A stretch of 64,000 bases of DNA, from NCBI GenBank assembly GCA_033558025.1, contig JAUCEF010000013.1:1543001-1607000 (forward strand). The letters are read 5' to 3'. A program made the translations under genes and the position numbers. Positions 22,887 to 33,038 of this stretch are shown here, in pieces. This DNA is from Phytophthora sp. 'mugwort' (Eukaryota > Oomycota > Peronosporomycetes > Peronosporales > Peronosporaceae). Each line of letters opens with the position of its first letter. The stretch's first letter is position 1. Below the pieces are notes generated by a model. That model made no database searches, was not told the DNA's origin, and saw only the letters and a program-made list of their open reading frames with translations.

Positions 22887-24213
22887 CGCTTACGAACAAG
22901 GGCCTCTTCAGCTCTGCTTCCGACGTGGAGGAAGAGAGCCAAGTTGGCCAAGAGAACTCCAACGATCTCGACGGGCAGCAGTCGGAGTACCAGGCTGCTC
23001 GTCATAAGGAAGTGCGGCCCCCGGTGACCCGGTCGCTTGTGAGGTAATCTTCACCTGTCCGTTCGGGACCGCCTTACGCTCGCGGGTACTTTCCTCCAGA
23101 GGTGTCCCGCGGAGCCGACGACTACACGGGTCAGCTCCCGCCGCCTCGCGTGCTTCTTGGCGGGCGGTCTTCTCGGGGCGCTTTACGAGCGCCACCTGGT
23201 GGCAGCCCCTGTTCCAACAGGAATTGTGTGCTGCTAGGTGCGTGCTTCTGGCACCGCACCACATCCCACTTAAGGAGTTCACGAGCCGCCGAAAGAAGCC
23301 AGAGCTCCGGTCGGGGCTGCGACCTGTGTGGGGCTATCCAGCCGTGATGCCCCCAAACTGCGAATCTTTCCAAGCGGCAGTGGCCGTCCTTTGGAAGTGG
23401 GCAGCTACGCGCTGCTCACAGGACAACTGAGGTTCCCCGGCAGGATCTCACCCTGGAGGCCATCCTTGACCTCCGAGATCTGCGTATTGAGTTTGCCCAC
23501 GTGGTAGGCAAACGGCAGCTCTCTCGAGAACTGCAGAAGCATTCCGCTTCGAGCGCTCATGCTGAGCGCAGGTATGGTCTTGGCTCTACGACTACATCCC
23601 GTTCGGGCAAGAAGCCCGAACTACTTACGAAGCCGCCACCAATTCTGTTCCCAGATCGCGATAGCCTTCGGGCAGTCAGCCTGGTGCCGTTCGTACGGCT
23701 CTCAGGAGCACTTAGCTTCCGAGTATCCCCGCCACTTCACGCGGAGCTGGCGCTTCCCGTGAATGCGCCGATCCTGGAGCACACGCTCCACGTGATAGTG
23801 GGTCCCCTCAATACGGTCGAGGAGGGGCGGTGGTGCCCTCGAGCGAGTACGAGTATGAGGCGTCTCCCCTCCCGTCCAGCTCAGGACCTGGTATGCTGCC
23901 TTCGGCTCCACCTCGGGTCGTTGAAGACACCGCTCTTCGTCGTCGAGTCCTTGCGCTTGAGATTGCGCTTGTATTTGGTGAGGGCGGGGCTGCTGCCGCC
24001 CAGACCGGGAGCGCTGGGGTCCTTAGGCCGATTAGTGACGACGTGAATCGACTGGCCGATGACTTGTCGGCCCTTGAAGGACGGGTCGACCGTCGTACTA
24101 ATGACGTGAACGAGACTTTTCAATGTCAGGATTCCTTTTGGGCGTCCATGGACCGAGTCCAACGGGAGTTGTCTCTCGTTCGGGACCTCCTGGGCCTGAG
24201 CCCCAGGAGATAG
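22887..24213 (+). pseudogene. Frameshifted continuation of the antisense reading frame
   Basis: Successive plus-strand frames keep protein-like sequence that also appears in the second element copy: SRGADDYTGQLPPPRVLLGG at about 23,100, LTLEAILDLRDLRIEFAHVV at about 23,460, and a coiled-coil tail at 24,020-24,210 (DDVNRLADDLSALEGRVDRR). Several frameshifts separate the blocks. The last third overlaps, on the opposite strand, the chromodomain end of pol, so one of the two strands there may be only a shadow. Confidence 0.35.
23700..23865 (-). pseudogene. Chromodomain at the end of Gypsy pol
   Basis: The minus strand reads THYHVERVLQDRRIHGKRQL, then RVKWRGYSE. This is a canonical chromodomain core: aromatic start, VE-IL-like strand, K-W-R-G-Y. 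It places the element among the chromoviruses, whose integrases use this domain to target chromatin. The following residues (EAKCS) run out of frame. Confidence 0.85.
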
Positions 24214-24379
24214 CGCCTCCTGCGTACTCCCAGCAGTATCAATATGGTTTATACTCGGCGTATGGAGCCCCTTCCGCGGTCCCGCAACGGACCTGGGCTT
24301 CTGGCCTGGGCGCGCTCAGAGAGAAGCGTCGAAGCCTCACTTTGAAGAGCTGGGGTCTGTGAGCCCTGAGGATCATGGT

Positions 24380-25320
24380 ACTGCTTCAGATGGCTCATGT
24401 AGAACGTCGGTGGGTCGTCATCGACTTAGGCAGGTCAATGATATATGTCGCACCACGGCTGGCCACGACCCCGAAGGGTCCAATGAAGCGGCGCTTCAGC
24501 TTGTTGCTCCAACGGAACTTACCGTGGCGAACGGCAAGTTCCTAGTGTCTAGTAAGACTAATTTACCCACTTTAAACACGTTTAGGTTTTCTCTTCCTTG
24601 TTTGTCTGAGTACTCCTTTTGTTTGCCCTGTGCCGTTGCCATGACATCATGGACACGGCTGATTACGTTCAGCCTGGTGTCTATAAAATACCTCACTTGT
24701 TTTTCCGCAAGGAAACCGGTCTTATGTCCGAGACCTGGGAGGAAAACGCTTCCCGAGTATTTCCTCCACTTAGAGCCGAAGACGGGGTGCTGTCTCGTAA
24801 AGTGAGTGGCACCCGTGGATGGCTTAAGCCATTCAGATAGAACGGGGTATACCCGATCGATGCGTGAACCGCATTGTTGAGGGTAAACTCAATTACTGGC
24901 TGGCGTTCTGACCAAGTGTGAGGAGCCTCCGAACAGACACTGCGTAGTGTGTCCTCAAGCACTCGGTCGACACGCTCCGTCTGCTCATCCGTCTGAGGAT
25001 GATCGGCAGTGGACATGTGCAGCCTTGTCCCCAAGAGTTGGAACAGCGTTCGCCAGAACGCAGCGGTAAACAGCGTGTCACGATCCGAGACAATTTCCAC
25101 CGCAGACCGTGATGGCGGGTAACGCCATCCAGGAACAGCTTCGCAGCCTGTTCCCCGGTCACTGTCTCTTTGACTGGAGCAAGATGAACCATTTCGCCCA
25201 GACGGCACACGAACACCAAGATGCCGGTGTTTTCGTGGCCGTCCGCTGGAAGAGATGATGAAGTCCGGACTCATCGACTTCTAGCAGTCCGACGGAACGG
25301 GCTGGATCTGCAAAGGAGCC
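24380..25320 (-). pseudogene. Gypsy integrase and post-integrase region
   Basis: Frames on the minus strand give a remnant of the zinc-binding region (VEPVGHASAPLQ) at about 25,320. The catalytic core is split between LVFVCRLGEMVHLAPVKETV and EIVSDRDTLFTAAFWRTLFQ, then STADHPQTDEQTERVDRVLE. The SDRD Asp and the Glu of the Q-T-E-R segment belong to the DD35E triad. Downstream is the usual linker (GKLVLLDTRNLPFA, KRRFIGPFGVV, YIIDLPKSM). At least three frameshifts or stops. Confidence 0.85.
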
Positions 25321-25520
25321 GAGGCGTGCCCCACAGGTTCCACCCCGATGGCATGTTTTACAAGTCTTTTACGTATTGTGCGACCCACTTGTAAATTGTG
25401 GGTCCTCCAAAAGTACTGAGAGACCTATTGGAAGGTCTTCTCGCGCCAAGCGACCGCTGGACGGCGCATCGTGCGCCTCCTGTAGGGTGTCAAACTTGAG
25501 ATCCTCGTCGTTTGGAACGA

Positions 25521-27310
25521 CTACCCGTGGGGGGTCATGGGGCACCACTCGATAGTAGAGCAGGCCATCGGCCCACTCGTATCAATGAGCCGGGCTCTCT
25601 GACGTGGCGTGAGCCATTCGGCCTTGGCTTCCTTGCCAGCGGCCAGAAAACGCGCCAGAGGTGCCAGGGCTTCGTCGCCCCGACACGCCATGCGTATCTG
25701 ATCATATAGATCGGTCGAGGCGCGACTTATGTTCGCTTGCTCATAGTCCGGCCTGCGTGATAACGCATCGGCAAGCACGTTGAGCTTGCCAGGCTTGTAC
25801 TCGACGCGGAAGTTATATTCTGCGAAGAAGGACAGCCACCTCGCCATGCTTTGGGACAGATGGGGCGAAGTTGTCGCTGTCCGTAAGAATGCGCGATCTG
25901 TGTAGATCACCAAGGGCTGTGAGCCCAGAAGGTGCACCCGGAACTTGAGAAGGGCGTACTTCATGGCAAGCAGATCCTTGTCATGAACGAAATAGTTCCG
26001 TTCAGCAGCCTTGAGCTGCCTGGACTGAAACGAGATCGCTCGTTCACGGCCTGCTGCATCGTGCCGCCACAATTCACACCCGATTGCATAATCGGATGCA
26101 TCACAGACGAGGCTGAACGGCCTCGCGTCGTCCGGTGTGCCAGGACAGGCTTGCCTTGACATTGCAATAGACTTCTTGGTGCTCACGCCCCCAGTGCATG
26201 TCGGTATCCTTCTTCAGAAGATCCGACAAGGGTCTAGCCCGACCCGCGTACCCTTCGCTGTAGTTATGGAGGTAGTTGGCTAAGCCCAGCTACTTCCTCA
26301 GGCCCTTCTGGGACCTTGGCGTTGGCCAAGCCGAAATGGCCTTGACCTTCTCCAGGCCGGCTCGAACGCTGGCATTGCTAACGAAGAAGCCGAGAACTTT
26401 GATCTTTTGCGCCGCGAAGACGTACTTGTCGATGTTGGCATAGAGCTTTTTCGCTCTCACGACCTCCTACACTCGACGGAGGTGCTCCAATGCACCTCCA
26501 TATCCGTCTTGCCTCCATCGGCACGGCTGTGGACGAAGGTGTCGTCGAAATACGACTGTGCGTACGCACGCGGTGGTCTAAACAGCTGCGTGACCAGGCG
26601 ATTGAACGTCGCCGGGCATTAGACAGGCCCTGTGGCACCACAAGCCACTCCCAGAGCATACCGCTCGGGGTGCCCACTGCAGTGAGCGGGATGTCGCTCT
26701 CGCGTATCAAAATCTGGTAGTATCCGTCCACCAGATCCAGTGTGCTGTATAACTCGCACCCGGCTATGTTGTTTAACAACACATCCTTCCGCGGGATGGG
26801 TGTCTGGGACGGCACCGTCGCGCTGTTCAGCTTATTGAAAGCACCAACCAGACGCCACTTCCCGTTCGGCTTCCGAACGCAGAAGGCTGGCCTCGAGTGC
26901 GAGAATTTCAATCATAGCACCATGCCTGTCTTGGCCTTTGCGGCGAAGAAGACATCAATGACCTCGCATTGCTCTCGAGGCAGTGGCCATTGTCTGGTGA
27001 CACAGTAGTTTGTGTCCGGCACGAGATCAATCTCGTGCCTGATCCCACGATCCGGTGGGAGTTGAGACGGTGGAGCCTTGGACACCACCTTCTCGAACTC
27101 CTTCATCAAAGGATACACTGGATCCTTGGGGTTCTTGAGAATCTCAGAACCCAAGCGCGAGGCACGCTGGGAGGAGAATGCCTCCAGGACGTCCTCGTCC
27201 ATAACCGAGGAAGAACTCAATTCCTCTGGAGTGGACTCTTGCTTCAAGAGTACCACCTCCGCGATTTCTCCTGCCTTCAGGTCGGCCAGGAAATCTGTTG
27301 GTGTCTTCAA
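25521..27310 (-). pseudogene. Gypsy reverse transcriptase-RNase H
   Basis: The order is RT N-terminus (DRGIRHEIDLVPDTNYC, RQWPLPREQCEVIDVFFAAK), fingers and palm (FCVRKPNGKWRLVGAFNKLN, YSTLDLVDGYYQILIRESDI, VVPQGLSNA), and the catalytic Y-F-D-D-T box at about 26,540 in a shifted frame. RNase H follows (FSLVCDASDYAIGCELWRHD, AISFQSRQLKAAERNY, ADALSRRPDYE). Two or three frameshifts break the polyprotein. In a working element this copies the genomic RNA into DNA. Confidence 0.9.
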
Positions 27311-28061
27311 GGTTCGGGAGCTCTGACACCTCTGGCAGCGGCTCTAGCTGGATGCCGCCTGACTTGACCCGATGGCCGGTCTCGCCGTCGAGGATGTGAT
27401 AACACTCTTCGACTGGCCCTGTCGGAAGAACCCGGGCCCTGAGTTCCGAATCGCTTGAAGCGACTCCAGTCTGAATGACTTCAGACTCGACTTGCGGTGT
27501 CAACTATGTCGTCGACGGCGACTGTGACGTGGTACTTCGTTACCCACGTCTGTGGACGTCTCACTGACGACGTCCAAAGCCTCTAGGGCTTCGTGTGGAA
27601 CGTGGTTACCTACACAAGAAGTGCATTCCGCCACTTCTTCTTCAGTTATGGTCTGGGCGGCTGGTGTGGAACAATTTTACCCACACAGGAAGCGCATTAT
27701 GCGCCTTCTCGCCAGTTTCTGTATGGGTGACTCGGTGTGAAACATGGTTACCCAGACAGGAAGCGCCTCGCGCGTCTTCCTCACCAGTTTCCATCTGGGT
27801 GACTTGGCGTGGAGCTAAGTTACCCACCTGATCGGTGCCTCCGGTCCCGCCACTCTTGAAGCCTCAGCCGCCGGTCTAGATTCCGGCGGGGTCGAGGGAT
27901 ATCCTGTAAGCACTGCCGCACTCGACCAGGTGCAGCTTCTGCTGCCATCGCTTCTACGGAATCGCTCAATACGTCAGCGGCTTCCAAAAATTCACTGGAT
28001 GCTCTTGCATCCCGGCGCCCTGTTCGGACGCCCCAGTGCCTGGCAGAGATAGGAACATGAC

Positions 28062-28450
28062 TCACCAATGCTCTGCCATAACTGCGGTCCGGCTGTCCCC
28101 GATGGCTTTGTTTCGCCAATCGATCCATGGCATGCCCAGGATCAAGTCATACTTGTCCATCTCTAGGACAGTAGACTGCTCCATGCTGTCGAAGTACTCG
28201 AACTTCACAGCTAGATCCACATGGATCTTTGGAACAGTAATCACCGTTCCGCCGGTCAGTTGAACTGACACTGTCCCGTTGCCTTTGTTTTCTCGTAAAG
28301 CATCGGCCAACTTATTGCTGTTTTCCGCAACAGTCTGGCGGCGTGCGAAGTTCTTCGACGCCCCGGAGTCTATTAAGACTCGAATGGGATGGGAGATCCC
28401 CGTATACTTATGTGTACTACTAGCAGTCTAACGCGACCCTTCTTCGATTC
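28062..28450 (-). pseudogene. Gypsy aspartic protease
   Basis: The active-site strand reads VLIDSGASKNFARRQTVAEN at about 28,300-28,380, then LTGGTVITVPKIHVDLAVKF and YDLILGMPWIDW. D-S-G-A plus the I-L-G-M-P-W strand are the pepsin-like retroviral protease landmarks. The first Asp is present. A frameshift at about 28,300 splits it. Confidence 0.85.
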
Positions 28451-28529
28451 AAGAGTGCAAAGACTTTCAGGGGCTAAGTCTCCATGGCGCGCGCCACCCG
28501 CGCACCGCTCATGAAGACTTTGGTATCCC

Positions 28530-29475
28530 CTAATAGGGCGCCCCGCCCGTACTGGTGTCCTGCGTTCCCCTGCCGGCGGGGTCGCGGCTTTTGTAAGCGA
28601 TCTTGAGCGCGATGGGCTTGGGGGGGGGGAACGCTTTCGCTGTCCCTTTGCGAGGACAGGCACGTACCATGTGCCCTAGCTTACAGCAGCTATAGCAGCG
28701 AATTTCATGCTGCTCAGCGAGTCCAAGTTCCATGGGAACTGGCCCGATCGGGGCCCCCAACTTGGTGTCGCAGCCCCTGGCCACATCGCCACCGGCGTGC
28801 GCGCCTGGCGGCGACTGTACTCCTCTTGGAGGGCGACTTGGATCGCCTCTTCCGGAGTATTGGCCTGCACCCAAAATAGCTGGGTGCGGGCCGGGCCTAC
28901 TCTTAGCCGTCCATGAACACCGTCACCTTAATGTGTTCATGGAGTGGGTTTCCCGTGAGAGATGCGGTTAGCTCCCGCATCTCCTGGATGTACTGGTGCA
29001 GCTTACGTCTTCCCTGTTTACATGACAGGAATTGTGACCGCTGGCGGTACTCATAGCTCGCCGGGAGGAATGCGGCTTTAAGCTGTTCACACAGCTGAGC
29101 CCAGGATGCGAAGCATCCGAGCGTTGTCGCTCCCGCGTATACCGCCCAACTCTTAGCACGTCCGCTAGGGTTGGAGAGGACAAAAGCCACTCGGAGGTGC
29201 TCCGAAGAGATGAGAGCCGCATCCATTGCGAGCTCTACTTCTCGCACCCAGCAGTGAAGGTTTTCGCCTTCTTTTCCTTCATAAGGGTTTACCTTCAGCC
29301 TTAAAGGCTTGGAGTAGACCGGTTTCGGCTCTGCGGCCGGAACTTGCAGGTTGCTACGAACATGTCCGATGAGCCCCCGCTCATACATGTCGAACGCGAT
29401 CACGCGTTCGACTTGCTCAGCTTGCGTTGACGACGCCAAGCTGCGCAAGGCATCCATTCCAAAGATGCCAGTCAT
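28530..29475 (-). pseudogene. Gypsy gag with CCHC zinc knuckle
   Basis: Starts at ATG 29475 and reads LKVNPYEGKEGENLHCWVRE, GRAKSWAVYAGATTLG and LKAAFLPASYEYRQRSQFLS, the Retrotrans_gag fold. It stops at 28,903. A second frame (28874-28530) carries the rest, including EIRCYSCCKLGHMVRACP, a C-x2-C-x4-H-x4-C knuckle that binds RNA. One frameshift between the two parts. Confidence 0.88.
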
Positions 29476-29586
29476 CTTACGAACGGACTTGAACTGTGAG
29501 TCGGCTATTCCGGTCCATGTTCCTAGGACCCAGAGGTTTCAGGTAGTAACCCGCGTAGGCGTGGATTGACTGCAAGTGCTACCAAG

Positions 29587-29954
29587 TGTGACGGGGTACA
29601 CAACACCTTGCGCACAGGAAGTGTGACTTCCGGAGAGTATACAAACTCTCAATGAACGGCAGCTCACTAGCCTCTGACCTGTGGGACTGTTAACAAAATT
29701 AGGTAGATTTAAGACTGAATATATTTATAGGTGACCCCTTTTAATGCATCTACATACGAACTATTAGTCACCTATAAAGTACCCTAGATGTTATCCTATT
29801 GAGTGGCTCTGAGGTATTTGTACCATATCTGTGGTACCTATCCCCATGACGTCATTACCGTCGACGTCATAGTGATGTTTGGCCACATCACTTAGTGTAC
29901 TGGGTACACCTGCTCTGAAGAGTGACTTGGCACTCTTCATGTAACCCCGTTACA
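29587..29954 (-). repeat. 5' LTR of the nested Gypsy element
   Basis: 368 bp, partner of 21851-22178. It keeps a block at about 29911-29948 (ctgctctgaagagtgacttg and following) that is absent from the other copy. That block includes an inverted repeat, gaagagtg against cactcttc. The flank directly to its right is TCCTC. Confidence 0.93.
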
Positions 29955-30720
29955 TCCTCGCTATGGCACTTCTTGTTGCGGGTGAGGTCGAAGACCATAC
30001 GGCGGAGAGCCACGTCGCCTTTCTGTCGATCATCCTAGGATATTTTAGTCGAACGACTAGCGATATTATTTTTGTCGTCGACGAACGGCAAAGTGTCTAG
30101 ACTACTCGGCGTGCCGCTCATCGGATGCGCCAGTCACCGCTTGAATCTGGCGGTGGTTGTCTTTATGCGAAGTCACGAAGAAGAGCTGGAGAACATCAGG
30201 TGTTGATGCGTACATTACGCACTCTGAATGTTGCTGCGAAACTTCGGTTAGTTTATCTTGCTTTCAGTATTGGTCATTTTTTTAATATTCTAATATTTTT
30301 TTAATGTTACTAGCAAATACACCAGCCTCAGGCCAGCCCTTCGCCAGGAGACGCGCTGGTCATCAACATTTAAGATGATGAATTGTTTCTTTGAGCTGAA
30401 ATAGTTTCTGGAGATGACGACGGGTTGTCGGAGCTGCTGCCATCTCGCCGTGAGGTCAAGAAGCAGGATGCACTTTTGTAGCAGCTGAAAGACTTCTAGA
30501 ACGCATCCAAGATGCTGCAACACCAGGACGGCCTCACGCTCTCCGATGTTCAAGATATCTGTGATGAGCTTATGGCTACCTACCCTAGCGTCGGCTGCCA
30601 CCTCGATGCCAATGCTGACATCGTCAAGAACCCTGAATTTGAGGCTGCATGTACAGGGTTCCCGATAATGACATTAATCTCATGTCAAAAAATTATCCGT
30701 CATGCATTATGCGTTTAGGA
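29955..30720 (+). pseudogene. hAT transposase, middle part (continues after the Gypsy insertion)
   Basis: The first bases read LAMALLVAGEVEDHTAESHV, then AFLSIILGYFSRTTSDIIFV, continuing the frame that ends ETVL before the left LTR. A second hAT copy at 31.5 kb has the same join (SLLAMAP). After a frameshift near 30,100 it reads GVPLIGCASHRLNLAVVVFM. An intron-like gap ends at 30,312, then RPALRQETRWSSTFKMMNCF follows. Two stops later it ends with LTLSDVQDICDELMATYPS and NADIVKNPEFEAA. Several stops and shifts. Confidence 0.8.
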
Positions 30721-30780
30721 ATAAGACTAACCTTACATGCATGATGTTCATTAATGGCATTAATGGGTACATAATGGGGA

Positions 30781-31009
30781 AATCTTCTAGTCCATGCACT
30801 CATGAACAGTTTGAACATCCCAGTAGCTCTCGGGTTAGCTCTAAGAAATAGAATCATCTCAGACGCTTGTTCAGTATGGCTCGTTCTACGTACGGTATTG
30901 ACCGCCACTCGCTGCCACCCGTTTCGCTTGAAATGATTCTATTTCTTAGAGCTAACCCGAGAGCTACTGGGATGTTCAAACTGTTCATGAGTGCATGGAC
31001 TAGAAGATT
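30781..31009. repeat. Perfect 77-bp inverted repeat with 75-bp loop
   Basis: 30781-30857 and 30933-31009 are exact reverse complements by eye; the loop is 30858-30932. Each arm encodes the hAT C-terminal motif EMILFLRANPRATGMFKLFM, once on each strand. It looks like an inverted duplication within the hAT remnant and could form a stable hairpin. Confidence 0.88.
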
Positions 31010-31064
31010 GACCTTCTTCGCGCCACAGAAGTGCGATTGTAGCGGGTTGCGCCTCAAACGGTAG
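30867..31064 (+). pseudogene. hAT dimerisation-domain remnant
   Basis: The frame reads RSTYGIDRHSLPPVSLEMIL, then FLRANPRATGMF, the C-terminal dimerisation helix of hAT transposases. It continues the plus-strand hAT gene, but the segment that should link it to 30,690 is missing. The right arm of the 77-bp inverted repeat is inside it. Confidence 0.6.
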
Positions 31065-31184
31065 ATCCCCGCCTCATGACTTGGCGAAGTTTAGGTCTAA
31101 GCTCCGTCTTGAACCTTTTAATAAAAAATAAATGTAAGACTTAGTAAAACTTAGAAGACTAATAAAAAAGTCACATAATAAAGA

Positions 31185-32077
31185 TTACCTACTTTTTGCT
31201 GAATGCTTGAGAGTGCGGAGGCGAACCATCAGCGTCTGGATATTGCTCAGCACACTTTCTAGGGACGCTGTGAGTATTGGGACCGCCAGGTTCAGGCGGT
31301 GACTTGCACAGTCAACTAACGGGACGCAGAGGATACGAGCAAGTTTCTTGTTAAGTGAGCAGTTGTCACTAACCAAGAATATAACTTATTCGATTGTCTT
31401 GTCGAATACCCCCAAAATTAGTATTATGGCATCACGGTGCGCCTCAGCGTTGTAAGTAATTACCCACGTCATCCACTGCCTCCTCTGGTGGCTCCAGTAC
31501 GGTGCCATAGCCAATAGCGATCGGTACGGCACTCCATCGACTTCGTAACATGCAAATACAGCGATAAAATGCTCTGGGGCATGGGTCCAGCCATCAAAAA
31601 TCAGACCAAACTTTTGAGGCATCTCTGTAGAAATTTTAGCTTCCACCGCTTCGGTGACTTTTTGCATATGCTCTAAGCGTTTCGGAACAAACTTAAGAAA
31701 GATTCGCGTACCTATACATTGAAAATAAGAAAACAAAACTAAGTTTCAGGCTGGGACGTAAAATTTGGAATTTTGTACCTCCTCGTCCTCTTTTGCTCTC
31801 AAAAGCTGAACGGCAGATTACCGAAAATCGTCCACTCCAGCCAACTAAAACGATTCTGCGCTTTTTTGCTAATCCAAAGCAGAAGTGAGTCGGTCTTGCG
31901 GGACCAGCAGCAAGCATTTCGGCCTCGAAATTGGCATATTTGAGCCGAATATGCTGATGGAGGTTTGTCGTGCCGCTGCCCATGGGCTGCTTCTGCACTG
32001 TGGAGCACACCTATATTTGTAATAGACTGTAGACTCGCCGTAGTCGTCCAGGCACGAGCAAAAATAGAAGAAAGCAA
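31185..32077 (-). pseudogene. Second hAT transposase copy, N-terminal and catalytic part
   Basis: On the minus strand, BED-finger-like sequence (CSTVQKQPMGSGTTNLHQHI) lies at about 31,930-31,990. Next comes VPKRLEHMQKVTEAVEAKI, FGLIFDGWTHAPEHFIAVFA and VDGVPYRSLLAMAPYW (31,690-31,500). Then MVSDNCSLNKKLARILCVP and DCASHRLNLAVPIL (31,376-31,250). These match the order in the plus-strand copy. Frames change between blocks, and the part after 31,185 is lost. Confidence 0.75.
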
Positions 32078-32458
32078 TTTGCTTCTGTGAAAATGAAACA
32101 GCAGAAGCGGACCTAGAGAGGCCCATTGCCAGGCCTAGTGCAAAATTAATTGTGTGTGGACGAAGTGTTCGGAGACCTGGCAGCTGCGAATGGTGGGTTG
32201 TAAGCGATAAACATAATTACGAAATCAGACCCCACCCCTTAATAATGCATATGTAAAAACTCGCTACATACATAATGGTCAGCGAATCTACAGGAGGCTC
32301 CCATACATAATGGAAGTAGATAAGTGCACTTTTGTATGCCTGTATGCATTAATCGGGATCCCTGTGCATGTGTCGCTGTGCTGCACTACGGAGCTGAGGT
32401 CTGACGGAGAAGCAGCGAGGTCTGCCCGAGCATTTCGCTGCTCGCGATAATAGTACCG

Positions 32459-32731
32459 TTGTTGAAAGACGTGCTGACAGCAAATTGCCGACGCGCGATG
32501 AAAAGGCAAAAGCTTTCCCGCCAACAAGAGGCAACGTTTCCTATCGTTAAATCCATACCGTCGACATCAAACTGTGTGGAGCGGTTCTTCGGCCGCGCTA
32601 AGCATACGCTTTCGCACCATCGCCACGGCATTCGGCCGGTGAATCTTGAGACTATTTTATTTCTGAAAGAGAATAGACACTTTTGGAGTACCAGCATAGT
32701 AGTGAAGGTTGTTAATTCCAGCTTGCAATAA
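32459..32731 (+). pseudogene. hAT transposase C-terminal fragment
   Basis: The frame reads FPIVKSIPSTSNCVERFFGR, AKHTLSHHRHGIRPVNLETI and LFLKENRHFW. This is the hAT C-terminal region with the conserved S-N-x-VERFF segment and the dimerisation helix. Orientation differs from the copy just to its left, so it belongs to another insertion or an inverted piece. Confidence 0.75.
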
Positions 32732-32796
32732 ATGTTGTTGTGGTGGTTGGTATTGCAATACTTTATTTCCCTGAAAGCACTCGTTCGGTGCAGTAA

Positions 32797-33021
32797 CTTA
32801 TTGACTATACCTACAGCAATCCGTTCGAAGCGGTATTATCGGAGGGTCCGCTGGAGAGCACGACCAAAAAAGACGGCGCCCAAAATCCTGTCTTGTGGCA
32901 CCAGCTCACCCCCAAAGCACAGGAGGCCTTCAATAACGACCGGAGCTTCGATAGCGTGCAGGTGCCCATGAACGACGACTACTTCCTGCTCAACCTCGGC
33001 AAAGCCTGGCCGTTCGAGTAA
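32797..33021 (+). CDS. Unrecognised protein fragment between hAT remnants
   Basis: A frame open from 32797 to TAA 33019-33021 reads NPFEAVLSEGPLESTTKK, NPVLWHQLTPKAQEAFNN and MNDDYFLLNLGKAWPFE. The composition is protein-like, but there is no ATG start and no family I recognise. It may be a last exon of a host gene carried or truncated by the hAT elements around it, or part of an unnamed repeat. Confidence 0.3.
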   Translation, partial: LIDYTYSNPFEAVLSEGPLESTTKKDGAQNPVLWHQLTPKAQEAFNNDRSFDSVQVPMNDDYFLLNLGKAWPFE

Positions 33022-33038
33022 GCGCTGCAATATCGGTT

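Larger units (their letters stand above)
21851..29954 (-). mobile_element. Ty3/Gypsy chromovirus with both LTRs, nested in a hAT transposase gene
   Basis: Two LTRs in direct orientation bound the element: 21851-22178 and 29587-29954. Both begin TGTGACGGGG and end CCCCGTTACA on the plus strand. The internal genes run on the minus strand: gag, protease, reverse transcriptase/RNase H, integrase, chromodomain. On the minus strand the 5' LTR is followed by TGGTAGCACTT, a plausible tRNA primer site. The 3' LTR is preceded by the polypurine tract GGGGGAGA at 22179-22186. The target duplication is TCCTC at 29955-29959, with TCCCTC at the left. Frameshifts are present throughout, so it is not autonomous as written, but it is younger than its neighbours. 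Confidence 0.93.
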
